A DNA stretch of 64,000 nucleotides from Timema cristinae (lineage: Eukaryota > Arthropoda > Insecta > Phasmatodea > Timematidae): assembly GCA_039000515.1 (NCBI GenBank), contig JBCFYV010000100.1:20322551-20386550 (forward strand), given 5' to 3'. The notes below the pieces were generated by a model. That model saw only the letters and a program-made list of their open reading frames with translations. It ran no database searches and was not told the DNA's origin. Shown piece by piece: positions 1 to 12,059 of this stretch; position 1 is the first letter of the stretch, and every line of letters begins with the position of its first letter. The translations under genes were made by a program, and so were the position numbers.

Positions 1-345
1 CATTATTAAGATCACGAGCTATCAGATGACTAAACTAGCTACCTTCGACGCGGAAAGGGTTTAAGTTTTCAATAGAATAATGACAACCGTATGAATCTGC
101 AAATCATGATGGATTAAATAGCCAGGCTATTATATTTGTTAAATACGGCTATACACACACACACACACACACACACAAATATATATATATATATATTTTA
201 TATAATTAATATATTATTTTTTTTAAATTGAAAAATGATACCTGTACACGGGAATTGAACCAGGGACCTTTGTATTAGTACCCCAATGCTTTTAACCCTG
301 ATCTATCAATTCCTACGCCCAAGTCATTTTTCAATTTAAAGAATA
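1..345 (-). mobile_element. SINE family C (tRNA-derived), old copy
   Basis: Read on the minus strand, 225-345 resembles a tRNA-like head with a box-B-like GGTTCAATTCC, followed by a body that extends towards position 1. The body matches 26120-26290 (shared phrases include TTTGTTAAATACGG and a GAGC-CTATCAGAT block). A CA/TA microsatellite (about 149-200) interrupts it. No target-site duplication was found, so the edges are approximate. Confidence 0.5.
149..200. repeat. (CA)n then (TA)n microsatellite
   Basis: A run of AC dinucleotides passes directly into AT dinucleotides. It lies inside the old SINE-C copy. Confidence 0.9.
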
Positions 346-800
346 TGACCTACAATTTCAAACAACACATTTTTTTATTTGAAGTTTTTTTATTCATCTA
401 CAACTCAACCAATTTAGTTTATTCATTGAAATTGACAGTAGGAATCTTCCTACGAGGATGTAGCTTAAAAAAGTTCGTTGGAAAATAGGTCTACCTAGAA
501 TAAGAAACAAGAAGGAGCTTATTTTGAAATAAATGCCAATTTTTATAAGAAGCAAATATTAAAGTGAGTGTATATACTTGTTACCGGAAGGGGGAAATGT
601 TATCAGCTAATAAACAAGAGGAATCAAATGATGAAATGTTAATTTTCTTCCTCATTTTATTTGGTTTATCAACGTCTAAGTGTGATATCGCTTTAGTTCA
701 TCAAATTAAGATGCAGCTCACTTCACCAAATATCTTTTAATCAACCAATTAGTTAACATCGATAAGGACTGTAATATTGTGTTCACAATCGCTTGGCCTT
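346..800. other. AT-rich stretch without recognisable feature
   Basis: No open frame, repeat or RNA gene stands out. The composition is ordinary AT-rich intergenic DNA. Confidence 0.5.
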
Positions 801-1055
801 GGCCGAAACCCTAATACTTTCCATAGTGGCGGTCCATTGATTTCCGAACTGCCGGCTGCGGTATATGGTGCCTGGATTGGACGATGACGTCACCAGACCA
901 TTTTGGAACACAAAAGGTTATTTCACGGAGGCGTGCAGTCGTGTTCAGACGCTGACCATTGTCTGCTAATGGTTCTCTTAGAAGGTATTCGAGAGCCGAC
1001 GTAATGAGTACAACCCAACACGCACGTAGCGGTAGTCAACTGTAATTGTTTCATA
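800..1055. promoter_or_regulatory. GC-richer block with a CRE-like site
   Basis: This block is clearly more GC-rich than its flanks and contains a perfect TGACGTCA palindrome at about 886-893, the classic CREB/ATF site. It has several CpGs. No ORF or splice-donor candidate was seen next to it. It may be a promoter, an enhancer or simply a fragment of an unrecognised element. Confidence 0.25.
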
Positions 1056-1239
1056 AGTGAACACACACGCCATGTGGTAGATGACAATCAGTTTCATTTG
1101 TTTTTAATGACTTGTACAATATAAGGTCTACTAACATAGTGTCATTATAATCCTAGCTTTTGGGAAACGTAGAGAACAGGAGGGGGCTTTCAATATAATA
1201 CAATTTTTCTAAAATTATGTTTTTAATATCTATTCATTT

Positions 1240-1480
1240 TGTCACCGCGTTTTAGCACCGTTCGGGTAATTCGGATCGGATTAATAGCGTTGATCAAATA
1301 GGAATGAGAAAGGTTACATTTTAGAATAAATATTCCCGCCTTTTGGTAAAGGAAGATTGGGAAAAAATTTAATAAAAATAAGCCTTGATACACCCATATG
1401 TGATTTTAACTCCAACCTACAACTTCCCTTTCACCGTTCAACCAGACGATATTGGCGTTTAATCCACGCGACCACTTATT
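1240..1480 (-). mobile_element. SINE family B, diverged
   Basis: The start (ACCGCGTTTTAGCACCGTTCGG) is a decayed form of the B-family 3' tail in reverse orientation. It is followed by the family's AGGAATGAGAAAGGTTAC and the ACACCC region before the head. The head is barely recognisable. Confidence 0.4.
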
Positions 1481-1499
1481 AATACAATAATTGATCTAG

Positions 1500-2215
1500 T
1501 CAGTAAGAATATATGTTTCTTGATATACATCTATTTATATATTTATTTATATTTAATTCTATTATATGTAAATATTTAAAATATATTTATAATATATTTG
1601 TACGTATCATCATATATTACATATATAATCCACGAATGTTGGCACTTTTCTCACAGCGCCGGACTGCTCGCTTGTGGACTCACACCATGAAGTTTTATAT
1701 ACATAATTATATGTAGCCTAATTATATATAGTTTTATATATATTTATATCTATATAAATATATATTAATATGTATGTACGGATGCATATTTTGATTTCAT
1801 TAAAAATAAAATATGATATATATAAAATATATTATATATTTATATTTACATATAAATAAATAAATATATATATATATATATTTATTACATATAAATAAAA
1901 TAATATATATTAATATATATATTTATTTACATATAAAATATAAAATATTTACTTATTGATAAGAATATAAATATACATATATATACTTATTTATAAGAAT
2001 ATAAATATACATATTTATATGCATGAGAATATAAATATATTTATTTATATGTATATATTCAAATGTAAATATGTATATTTATATTCTTATACATATACAT
2101 AACAGTATTTATTAAATTTTATTTAAATATTAGAATTTACATTATATTTGCATATGTATACACTTTATATATAAAAATATAAATATATATACAAATAAAC
2201 AAATAAATATATACA
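1500..2215. repeat. AT-rich low-complexity (TATA/TAAATA) tract
   Basis: About 700 bp is almost purely A and T, dominated by TATATTTATA and ATATAAATA permutations with no fixed period. A 67-codon open frame across it is a by-product of composition. A 60-bp island with normal GC content sits at about 1635-1690. Confidence 0.85.
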
Positions 2216-2325
2216 TATAATAGTTAGGTTGAGGTTCAAATCCTGGGTTCATGTACTGAGGACGGCAGTTATCGAATGATTTCCCACTTCCCTTCCAAGC
2301 ATTATTAGGCACAGTACATAAACTC
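2215..2325 (+). mobile_element. SINE family B fragment, weak
   Basis: GAGGTTCAAATCC resembles the B-family box B and is followed by the CTGAGG, TTTCCCACTTCCCTTCC and GTACATAA landmarks in the right order. The tail is missing. Confidence 0.3.
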
Positions 2326-2879
2326 TAAATTCTAATTAATCATCCTTATACAATTAAAATACTTAAATAATTAGTAATGAGCAGTAGAACTGCTGCAAAC
2401 AAAACAATTTTAGACTTCGAAATTATCTCGTATTTTTTTAATATTCTCATCTAATAATGTTTCTATATACATTAGAATAGTATGGGTATAAAATTGTAAG
2501 ACCTTTAAGTGAATTAAAATTTGTAAAATATAGGGACATTTATTTAAAAGTGTGAGGGTAAGTATTTTTAAAAAAATGCGTGTGAATTTATTTGGCGAAA
2601 CGCCTAGATTGAAAAAATTATTGGTCGGGCCACCGGTTGAAAGATGATCCGGCTATTTTATATAACCGTCACGTGAGCTAACCCTCACTTTCAACCGTGT
2701 TGTTCATATAATTACCTTTAAACAAACCACATTCTAAATATTAACTCCTGATTGAATACTACTATGGAACCTTTGACTACCTCCTGGCAAATTGTTTGAC
2801 AGGGTTTGCGTTAGAGAATAATTTTCATACTTTTCGGTGGACGCATTATCTAAGGCATCACTCTAGATATACACTGTAA

Positions 2880-3056
2880 TATCGATTACGGCGAGACCGG
2901 GGATTGAATCTTGGCCAGGTGCACTGTTTTTCCCTTCCTAAATGGTTTTCCATTCTACCCCCCCCCACGAAAATGTTGGTCACTTCCTCTAAATTCAACC
3001 TTCATCACCCCTATCAATTAGCGTAATAACACGGATAGGTGTTAAGACGTGTTACA
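2880..3056 (+). mobile_element. SINE family B, 5'-incomplete
   Basis: The landmarks run in family order: a GGGATTGAATC box B, AAATGGTTTTCCA, CTCTAAATTCAACCTT, ATTAGCGTAAT and a diverged GTTAAGACG tail. The box A region is lost. Confidence 0.5.
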
Positions 3057-3284
3057 AAAAAAAATAGTAATTAACAAGTATGTTTTAATAAATCTTTCAG
3101 TATCACAATAAAATCTGGTTGAGCCATCGAGAATGTCTTGGCAAATAATCTTGCGTTACCTTGAAAGTACTACAATTTATGGGCCTACTTTCGCTACTTA
3201 GTATCATGAGTTGCAAAATCTACTTTAGTCTCTCAGTATGAATTACAAAACAATCCTGTACTATATAAGAAGTCTTAGATTTAT

Positions 3285-3872
3285 TTAGTAGTATTACATT
3301 TATTTGCGCATCTGATACTATTACATTTATTTGCGCATCTAGTAGTATTACATTTATTTGCGCATCTGATACTATTACATTTATTTGCGCATCTAGTAGT
3401 ATTGTATTTATTTGCGCATCTGATACTATTACATTTATATGCGCATCTGATACTATAACATTTATTTGCGCATCTGATACTATTACATTTATTTGCGCAT
3501 CTAGTAGTATTACATTTATTTACGCATCTAGTAGTATTACATTTATATGCGCATCTGATACTATAACATTTATTTGCGCATCTGATACTATTACATTTAT
3601 TTGCGCATCTAGTAGTATTACATTTATTTGCGCATCTAGTAGTATTACATTTATTTGCGCATCTGATACTATTACATTTATTTGCGCATCTAGTAGTATT
3701 ACATTTATTTACGCATCTAGTAGTATTACATTTATGTGCGCATCTAGTAGTATTACATTTATGTGCGCATCTAATAGTATTACATTTATGTGCGCATCTA
3801 GTAGTATTACATTTATTTACGCATTTAGTAGTATTACATTTATTTGCGCATCTAATATTATTAAATTTATTT
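3285..3872. repeat. 27-bp minisatellite, about 21 copies
   Basis: The unit is 27 bp, with core ATTTATTTGCGCATCT followed by either AGTAGTATTAC or GATACTATTAC. The two unit types alternate irregularly. Because 27 is divisible by 3, the minus strand stays open as a 217-codon frame of nine-residue repeats rich in Cys, Asn and Lys. I treat that as a period artefact. A related 28-bp array lies at 6265-6765. Confidence 0.95.
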
Positions 3873-3879
3873 GCTCCTC

Positions 3880-4900
3880 TAGTCGTTGTGATATGTAATT
3901 TTAATCTAGAGAAGGAGAACGGGGCAGGTTGCAACAGTCGCGATAGTTCAATCTCAACGAAGTCAAACGAAGCGTTACTGACCTTGTTGATCTAGAATAG
4001 AATCACCATCAGATGAGACCCGGAGACGTAGCGCACTGTCGTTGGTCCATTATTATCATTCATCATCCAGGCTTTCAGGCAGTTTCAAGTAATTTTTTCG
4101 GGTGTTACGTTTCTTTAATAGTGTACAGAAACATAATTTTTATATTTTATAATATTGTTAATATATGACGATCAGATTTTTATTTAATTTGTGCTTTTAC
4201 GGGCACATTAATTATAATTTTAAATTATTTTTCTAAGGCTTTTGTTAAACTAGTGTTGCAACAACTATCTCAACTCACCCCGAAGTCTTGCAACAATGGC
4301 TATAGCTTATCGTGGTGTATTAAAACTATGGTTGTTACTAACAACTATTATTTTATTTCTATTATTTATAATACTTTTTATTGTAAGAGATTATTTAAAA
4401 ACATAATGTTTTATTTTACAAAGAAGATAACGCTTTAGTTATATTCTCATTTTGGTATTTTTTTCAAAATACCTTATTTACTACGTTTTAATAAGCTATA
4501 TTAATTTAGATTTTATAAGGAAACCTTTTCACTTCTAAGTAAATTTAATTATCTTAATATTTAGATTATGACCTAACGTTACTTTTTACAGATCCAGTGT
4601 GTTCACTCACATCAAAAAAGCCAAAGAATGAACATTGTGCACATATGTTATACACAAAAATCCCCTGATTGTAAGTGAAAATGTGTTACAAAAATTATAT
4701 AGTATATTTTGAAAATAGTTGACGTATTTGATGTTCATTACTAAATATTATCTCATTAAGGGCTAGTCTTATGAGTACTGGATAAATATTGCTATCGGGA
4801 GGTTAAAATTGGCGGCCAGATAAAGGTTATCACCCACTTTAATATTTTACGTGTATTATGAACTGAATTTATCTGCCGAATAGTAATCTGTAAGATAAAT
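3880..4900. other. AT-rich stretch, nothing recognised
   Basis: The sequence is AT-rich and unique-looking. Open frames such as the one at 4253-4438 show no compositional or motif support. Confidence 0.5.
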
Positions 4901-5115
4901 ATATTTCTAGGCCTAAAACGCAAGGTTGGAACTGTTTTTACTGGTGCGCGCATGCGTATTAACCCTGCTGTTACCACTACAGCCTGGCTTGTGGCTACAA
5001 CGCTCAACATTTGTTAAATAATGGCGGCTAAACGAGGTGGAGGAAACAGATGATGTCACGTGGGCGCAGAAGCTAGATTGTCTTGCAAGTACTAATTTAG
5101 GTGTCTGCCAAAATG
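4900..5115 (+). promoter_or_regulatory. Promoter-like island with NRF-1-like and YY1-like motifs
   Basis: GCGCGCATGCG at about 4946-4956 resembles the NRF-1 palindrome. AATAATGGCGGC, with its ATG at 5021, matches the YY1-type start-site motif that many housekeeping genes carry across their initiation codon. A CACGTG E-box follows at about 5057-5062. From the ATG a short frame reads MAAKRGGGNR and then stops at 5051-5053, with no strong GT donor before the stop. This may be the start of a gene, a decayed promoter or a retrocopy end. The motif reading rests on general knowledge of vertebrate and insect promoters. Confidence 0.35.
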
Positions 5116-5937
5116 TGGTCAATAATTTGGTACAACATTTACAAAATTTAATTTATTGTACTACCACTTAAATAATTTGTTCTTATATTACTATAACTCT
5201 ACAAATAGCTTGTCGGTTTATATAAAAGTGTGAATTAAATGTTCTAACTTTTTATATAGCTAGAGCCTGTGCCTGAGCCTACTAAACACGCGAACCAAGA
5301 TTTAAACATAAAAACAGATTCTGGTAGGTGAAACCTCATTAAAAACAACGTATTACTATGGCAACGCCCATTTTAGCTTTCAGATAAAAGTTATCAGTTA
5401 CTTAAACCTAATGATAAACATGTGATGAATAAATACATTTTATCTGGCGGATAAATGCTATCTGGCAGTCATAAGATGAACTTTTAACTTATTAATTAGA
5501 TAAAAATATTTATCGATCAGATTAATATTATACAGGAGTCATAAGACCGGGCTTAGTAGTGGAATTAAAAATGTATTGTTAAAACACTGTTTAATGCACA
5601 TCCTGAGAATTTTGGGGCTATCGGCATAGTGCTAAAGAGAATCCTTTTTAAATATGTATAAAATGTTATTCTGACATTTATTTGTAGGAGCTTAGAATAA
5701 ATATTCTCCTAAATGTTAGTTGTTTTTCCTCATCATAAATATTATTGTAAAAATGTATTGCAACTCGCCCCATGGGGTGTTGCAACACGGAGGCCCACGT
5801 CTGGGGTGCGTTTCAAGTGCAACACATAGTCACTAAAAGCTTATAAATGAATGAAATCAATTAATATTCTGCAACATTAAACTTATATTTTTATTTTATT
5901 ACACATGCATTAATACGTATATAAAATATTACTTACC

Positions 5938-6183
5938 ACCCGATTCGGGGGCCACGTGATCTAACGCGCTACTCTCGCAGTAGACTAGACAAGATTATGG
6001 GGAGATCGAGGTTCGAAACTGGGTCAGGTGTACTGAGGGTGGCTTAACCTAAATGGCTTTCTACACTACCTCCAATCAAATGCGGGTACAATTTATATAT
6101 GAAACCTTCTTAATGACTAAAACCACTAGAGTAATTGGTACATAAGCATATAACCCAAACGGGTAATAAAACGCGGTGTGAAA
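5938..6183 (+). mobile_element. SINE family B, nearly full length
   Basis: The head has a box A region (CACGTGATCTAACGCGCT) and box B (GAGGTTCGAAAC). Then come ACTGAGGGTGG, AAATGGCTTTC and a tail with AACCCAAACGGG and AAACGCGGTG. About 80 bp further on begins the 28-bp minisatellite. Confidence 0.75.
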
Positions 6184-6264
6184 TCAATATTTATTTCATA
6201 AAAATGAACTTGTAAAAAATGTTTTTGTGAATTCTGTTTCAATCCTTTCTGTTTTTACCTAGCT

Positions 6265-6765
6265 CTTAGATTTATTTGCGCAGCTAATAGTATTAAATTT
6301 ATTTGCAAATCTAGTGGCCCTTAAATTTATTTTCAAATCTAGGGGCTCTTAAATTTATTTGCACATCTAGTGGCCCTTACATTTATTTTCACATATAGTG
6401 GCTCTTAAATTTATTTCCACATCTAGGGGCTCTTAAATTTATTTGCACATCTAGTGGACATTAAATTTATTTGCACATCTAGTGGCTCTTAAATTTATTT
6501 TCACATCTAGGGGCTCTTAAATTTATTTGCACATCTAGTGGCTCTTAAATTTATTTGCACGTCTAGTGGCTCTTAAATTTATTTGCACATCTAGGGGCTC
6601 TTAAATTTATTTGCACATCTAATGGCTATTAAATTTAATTGCACCGCTAGTGGCTCTTAAATTTATTTGCACACCTAGTGGCTCTTAAATTTATTTGCAC
6701 ATCTAGTGGCCCTTGAATTTATTTGCACATCTAGGGGCTCTTAAATTTATTTGCACCTAGTAGAT
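6265..6765. repeat. 28-bp minisatellite, about 18 copies
   Basis: The unit is GGCTCTTAAATTTATTTGCACATCTAGT-like, 28 bp long, with GGGGCTC and GTGGCTC variants. The first one or two units (6268-6310) carry TTTGCGCAGCTAATAGTATTA, which is the 27-bp unit type of the array at 3285-3872. The two arrays therefore share an ancestor. Confidence 0.95.
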
Positions 6766-6904
6766 TTTACATCAATTTGTGCATTTAATAAATAGTAAAT
6801 CAATTTTATCCATAAAGTTATAGAACTAAATAAATTTACGCTGCTTGGTAAGAAATACAGATAAAATAATCTTAGCTAACAAATAAAATATAGTAAATGA
6901 TTTA

Positions 6905-7036
6905 GGGGGAGTGTACCTGCATTTTTTGGAGAGGTAGAGTGGTGAACCATTTAGTAAAAATCAACCTTAGTACACCCAACTGGCATTCGAACCTGGATCT
7001 CCACGTGATCTACAGTCCAGTCTATTGTTATAGTGA
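6905..7036 (-). mobile_element. SINE family B, 5' part lost
   Basis: Reverse-orientation landmarks are GTAGAGTGGTGAACCATTTAG, ACACCCAACTGGCATTCGAAC (box B) and GGATCTCCACG. The copy ends where the target duplication of the hAT-like element at 7045 begins. Confidence 0.55.
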
Positions 7037-7044
7037 TGCCTTAG

Positions 7045-7373
7045 TCCAGTGATTTTCATTCTTTCTCAACCCACGGCACACTGAACAAGACGCTAAAAAT
7101 TTTCAAGACCTACGATCAGATTTATAAGAAAATAGATTATCATCAAAAAATACGTACTATTAATATTGTGTCTTAAAGTTCGATAGGAAAAATTCTGATA
7201 ATTGTTTTAGTTAAAAAATATATAAATAGTTTTGATCATGAATTGAACAAGGATTTGTGTTTACTAATTTTTTCCCTCGCTTCTTAATTACCTTCCCCCA
7301 AACTAACGCGGCACACCTTCTAACACTCCGTGGCAAACCTTCTGACCTTTCAAGGCATACCGGTTGAAAAAGT
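7045..7373. mobile_element. hAT-like non-autonomous element with 8-bp TSD
   Basis: The element is flanked by perfect 8-bp direct repeats TGCCTTAG at 7037-7044 and 7374-7381. Eight base pairs is the hAT-superfamily duplication length. The left end carries CAGTGATTTTCA and the right end reads AACCGGT-like in reverse, with several CGGCACAC/GGCAC phrases shared with the element at 19862. No transposase frame is present. The imperfect ends suggest an old insertion. Confidence 0.65.
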
Positions 7374-7789
7374 TGCCTTAGACCCCGTGGCCATCGATGT
7401 TTATTTACTTTCAAAGTTGAATAATTTTTGTTGTCAATACGATAAAAAAAAGAAGAAGAAGAATACATTTCTCTTTGATCTATAAATCTTATAAAAAATT
7501 AGTTTTGTGACAAATAAGTGTTTTGTCTTTGCTATGTAAAAGTTTTATATACATTCTAATTCTATACGTAAAAGGAAATGAAAGAGAAGTATAAGATAGG
7601 TTCTACCAAGTAAGTATATCTATGATTGTAGCGAGGCGTGTCTCATGACAAAAAAAAATTACTAATACTAGAATATTAAAATACTTTCTATTGTCCACCC
7701 CCAGTACAATACTACAACCCCACAATACCTCATTTACTTGCTCACTAGAGTTTTATGTCTTATCTCAACAGCAATGCATTTGTTCTACC

Positions 7790-8018
7790 GGTATCGGTGG
7801 TAGCGCGGGCTGAGGGATGAGCCTCGTTTAATCAGATTTTCTAGTGACAGGGTGATAAGAGTCTATAACCCCAGCTGGATGTATTTTCCTAATGGTTTTG
7901 CCACTCTCTCTTCAGGCAAATGCGCCTACATTTTCCTTAAAACACAACATTCCTCACCCCCATCTTATCTGTGTGAATATGTGGTTTTCTTAGATGGGTA
8001 GTAAGACACGGTACCTAG
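7790..8018 (+). mobile_element. SINE family B, diverged
   Basis: The head-like GGTAGCGCGGGCTGAGG region is poorly conserved. The later landmarks (ATGGTTTTGCCACTCTC, GCAAATGCGCCTACATTTTCC) and the tail GGGTAGTAAGACACGG are clear. Confidence 0.5.
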
Positions 8019-8087
8019 TTAAAGTAGGGTACTGACTTCTATAAGGACGGTATTACACTGTTACATTTATTTTATAATTTTTTTTAT

Positions 8088-8276
8088 CACTGCGTCTTAT
8101 ATAACAGGATATACGTATATATGATAATTATTCTAATGGGGATTAAAGTCTTTTATAGGTAATATACCCGTATTTGCGTGGAAAAAGAGTTTGAAACCAT
8201 TTAGGATAAAACCACCCTCAATAGACCTGACCTAGTTTCAAACTCCAATTCCTCCATCATTAGAAGGCCAGCCCTT
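8088..8276 (-). mobile_element. SINE family B, diverged
   Basis: The tail CACTGCGTCTTAT comes first, then GTATTTGCGTGGAAAAAGAG, ACCATTTAGGA and a decayed box B. It lies back to back with the plus-strand copy at 7790-8018. Confidence 0.5.
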
Positions 8277-8401
8277 AGACTTTTCGGCCCCTGAAACAGG
8301 TTTTCTGAAAGTTCTTTGAAAAAATAAAATATTATGTAGATTTGGTGATCCATCAAATAAATTTTATAAAATATTTACCTTGCATAACATTTTCTAAGGC
8401 A

Positions 8402-8520
8402 GTGATTCCCAATATGGGTGATACCTTCCCCCCAGGGGGCGTTTTCGGTTATCAGGGGGGCGGTAAATTGTATCAGGGTATTAGGGGGGGGGGGTTAAGG
8501 TTTTTATGAATATGTAGCAA
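8402..8520. mobile_element. hAT-like terminal fragment
   Basis: CAGTGATTCCCAATATGGG followed by GGGGGCG/CCCCC runs is typical of the CAGTG..CCAA..TGGG ends of hAT elements. Only one end was found. The G-rich tract at about 8487-8495 may be collapsed or misread. Confidence 0.45.
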
Positions 8521-8559
8521 TTATTGCTCCAAGTCAACAGAATGGGGACAGTCAAGTAT

Positions 8560-8925
8560 AAACATCACTTACCCAATACCACTAATCTTGCCGAGCACCT
8601 CGCGCAACAAACATCCGACTACACAAACCACAAGCGAACAACTGCCAAGACTGAGCCAAGTTCCGCATCTCGCCACTAGAGACCGGCACCACCACTACCA
8701 TGATCAATCCGCCCAACTTCAAGAAACGAGAAGAAGATGGTAACTGCCAGGCTTTGCCAGAATAATATAGAATGTTCTTCTGCCGGCGCGCACCCTTCCT
8801 TTGTGCCTATCCTGTTCGATGAGTGTGCCATATAAAAGACCATCCGTCGAGGAAGACGTCACTCTTGGACTTGGCTGCGACCATGTAGGACTAAGCGTCG
8901 GCGTAACGGACATATTATGTTAATG
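8560..8925 (+). other. GC-richer block with TATA box; possible retroelement leader
   Basis: This unique-looking block contains CATATAAAAGACC at about 8829-8841, a good TATA box. An ATG in strong context (ACTACCATGATC, ATG at about 8699) opens 14 codons that run into GAAGATGGTAACT, a possible splice donor. The order of an AC-rich leader and ATG before a TATA box does not match an intact LTR element. I cannot name it; a fragment of an LTR element or a lost gene start are the options. Confidence 0.25.
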
Positions 8926-8929
8926 TAAG

Positions 8930-10080
8930 AATAAAATCCAATTTCGGTTTAAATGTAAATTATGGGAACTAGTCAAAATTCTTTTTAGATCTTTTTATCA
9001 AATTTAATTATAAAGTATTTGCGTAAATCTTCGTCTTTGATTTACTTTATATTGAGAGTATTGTAAAGTCAGACATTTTCTGTGTTATTGATATTAGGCA
9101 TTATGCGCGAACTTTATACTCAACCAATTAACTTTATTTGTTTCTCAGTAGTATTTAGGTTAGATGAGTGTAGTAAATATGAAAGTTTGAGAGTGTTGTT
9201 AGATCAGAACTTTTCAATATTATCCATAATGATTGAAAGTCAAACCTTTCAAAATTAACTTTATTTCGTCTCAATTGCAAATGTGGCATTTTGGGTTTGG
9301 TAAACATTAAGGTGGGAAAGTGTTTGAAATATGGTGCTGAGATTTTCAATATTAGTAGAATGGAGTATTGCACTAGATTATTATATATATCAACTTAACT
9401 TTATATTTTTTTTACTAGTTTCTCGATTGTTATTTTTAGGATAGTGTTGTTAATATCTATTTTGTGCCAAAATAGCAACAAAAAACTTAAAGGGGTAATG
9501 TTAGGAAATATCCTCGATATTTATAATAGTACTATAATCCTTGTTTAGGACATAGGCGAAGGCTATTTTGAGTTCTGCTAGTAGGTTATTAGCGTTAAAG
9601 TTAAATGGTATTGACATTAGGTATTTTTGATGGAACTAAAACTTTTAGTAACATGTGGCATTTTCGCAACAAGTTCAAAAATGTGTTAGTTAGGAGAGAT
9701 CATTTACTGTAAGACGTATGATCATATTAAATTACTGTTATGCATCAATATTTGTATTTACGTAATATGTTTAGGGTACATAATAAATAATGTAATGATT
9801 AGAAGGAAAAGAGTAAATATTTATGGAACAATGTTTTTATTGGATAGTATATATTTATGTTGAGAATGCTTGCTCACTCACGACTATTATGTATATATAT
9901 AACTGAATTATTAAATGCTCTTCAAATAATATGCTTATTATTTAATAAAGTTTGGCATAAATTAAATCTAAAAGATTCTAAGACTTGAATTTATTCTATT
10001 ACATAATTACGCCATATTATTCCTATGTCTAGAAAAGGTGCGAGGGATTAGCCTTCGACCTTTTTATATATATTAATATG
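8930..10080. other. AT-rich stretch, nothing recognised
   Basis: No convincing repeat family, ORF or RNA gene was seen. Several GTTAGG/TTTAGG words occur, but no array. Confidence 0.5.
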
Positions 10081-10086
10081 TTAGGC

Positions 10087-10236
10087 AATGCCAGGTCTCC
10101 ACCGTGGTTCGGATTCCACGTTAAACTGTAGGTCCTTCATTTCATCTCACAATCACCCTACCATTACACATTAGCGTAAGTGCGTATAAACCCGAACGGG
10201 TAGTAAGACGCGGTGCTAATAATAATAATAATAATA
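10087..10236 (+). mobile_element. SINE family A, 5'-truncated
   Basis: The body starts at GCCAGGTCTCCACCGTGG and runs through CCACGTTAAACTGTAGG, CATTAGCGTAAG, AACCCGAACGGGTAG and GACGCGGTGC, ending in (TAA)n. The tRNA-like head is missing, as expected from 5' truncation during target-primed reverse transcription. Confidence 0.85.
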
Positions 10237-10239
10237 TGT

Positions 10240-12055
10240 TAGGCAACCTGTGAAGTTGGACCGTAGTTTCCCGCTAGTCACAAGAGTGAGTTGCGTGCGC
10301 TGGGGACATGCTAAATGTCCAGCATTTTATAACTCACAATTTTAGAATATTCACTCTACGCGCTCCTCTATATTCTATTCTATTTTTCTTTAACTGTAGG
10401 TTTTGTTTATATTTATGTATTGAATCCCTCTAGTTTGGAGCTTAGGGATTACAAATATTACAGCGATAATTTTATGTTAATAATAACAGGCAACAAAATA
10501 TTTAACAAAAGGGTCACAAATTCACTTATACTATTCATAATAATTATTTAGTTTGAATTAATTAAATACGAGTGTTTAATACAATAATAATTTAATATTA
10601 CTTTTGCTGATTTCCACATACTTATCAAATTTAACTTTTTTGGGGCTTGGGGAGGTAAGGAGGGTCAGCATCCAATTCTCAGAAGTGGGTGGTAGGTTTA
10701 AAAAAAAAACTTGTCTACTGCTCTAGAGATTTTATGAAATAAAATGGAAAAATCTGAACGTTTAATATAAACATGCAAAGCAGGCTTTCCTTAAAAAGCA
10801 GTTTGAAAGAAATCATCCAATACTAAGACATAAACTCCACAATTAACCTATATAGTATTAGTGTGTTTTTTCTTCTAGTTAAATAAGCAGCTTTGATGAG
10901 ATTATTTTATAAAGTTTCATAGTCCATATAAATCTATACTAATATTATAATGTAATAAAAAAAAATATTGTTATTTTTATTATATTGTATAAATTATTTA
11001 TATTCTTGTGTCTAATATTATTGTCCTCTGCATCTGGTTAACATAATAACAATAGTTAACATCAAGATGTATAAAGATTGTGTTTTTGTTGGGCGCCACC
11101 CCTAGTATCTAGGAGAAAAATGATAATTAAAAGAAAAAAAGAAAAATTTTGCCTCGGTTAATTCAGTCATTGGCACTACGACTATCAATACTCGAGACCA
11201 CTGGGTAAACTTAAAAACTAAAACATGAACAATTCAGATAAAAAGGTTTGTTGGAACAAAATGTAATTTAGACAATAAAAAAATAAATGCATAAAATAAC
11301 AATAAGTTGGCACTTTTGTGGATTTATTATTGTTTTCCACTTTACCACATCCCAAGCCTACCTAAGAAATTCCGGGTAAATGTAAATCTAAGTTAACAAA
11401 GTATAGAACAGTATTGTTGAGACAAAACAAAAAAATATATAATAATAAAAAATTTAATAACTAGACATAAAATGAAATGTTAATTAATTCTCTACAGTAG
11501 TCTGTCTTTCTGAAAGTAAATTAATTCTGATTTTATAGGAGAAACAAAAAAAAATTATAATAATAATTTATAGTTGAAGAGTTGGCTTGGCCTCACCACT
11601 GAATTAGTCCATATTGACACCAACTTCAGAGATTTGTTACACTCTAGTAATTCGAATTTTTACGCAAATTGAAACGAAAATTAACAATCTAGTTCTTGTA
11701 CACACACCTAGATTTCCATTTCACCACGTGTACTTTAATTCACCACCTTTAATTCACTTTAAAATAATTTTAATTAAGAGCTCCGCAGATTTGGCTCCAT
11801 GCTAAAACCACTTAGAAGAAGAAGTCTTCCAAAACCAAATTTAAAAAGGTTCTATTCTTTACTTCCAAGTCCAAAGAGAAAACAAATATATATGTAAAAC
11901 CAAAAGATAAATGTTGGCTATGGACTAGGGAGAATCAAATAAAATACAGGTTTAACATAAATATTGAACTGTATGTTAATGAAAGTGAACAGTGTTTTTT
12001 TCTTAAAGAATTAAATCTTTATTTCCATCTGTCAGTATTGAAAAACGCGCTTGTT
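10240..12055. other. AT-rich intergenic stretch, nothing recognised
   Basis: Only short homopolymers and AT-rich unique sequence were found. The 63-codon frame at 11614-11805 has no support. Confidence 0.5.
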
Positions 12056-12059
12056 TTGA

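Noticed and set aside
3281..3934. 217-codon Cys/Asn-rich nine-residue repeat protein on the minus strand
   Set aside because: It is a translation of the 27-bp minisatellite. The sister 28-bp array has no such frame, and no promoter or poly(A) signal fits.
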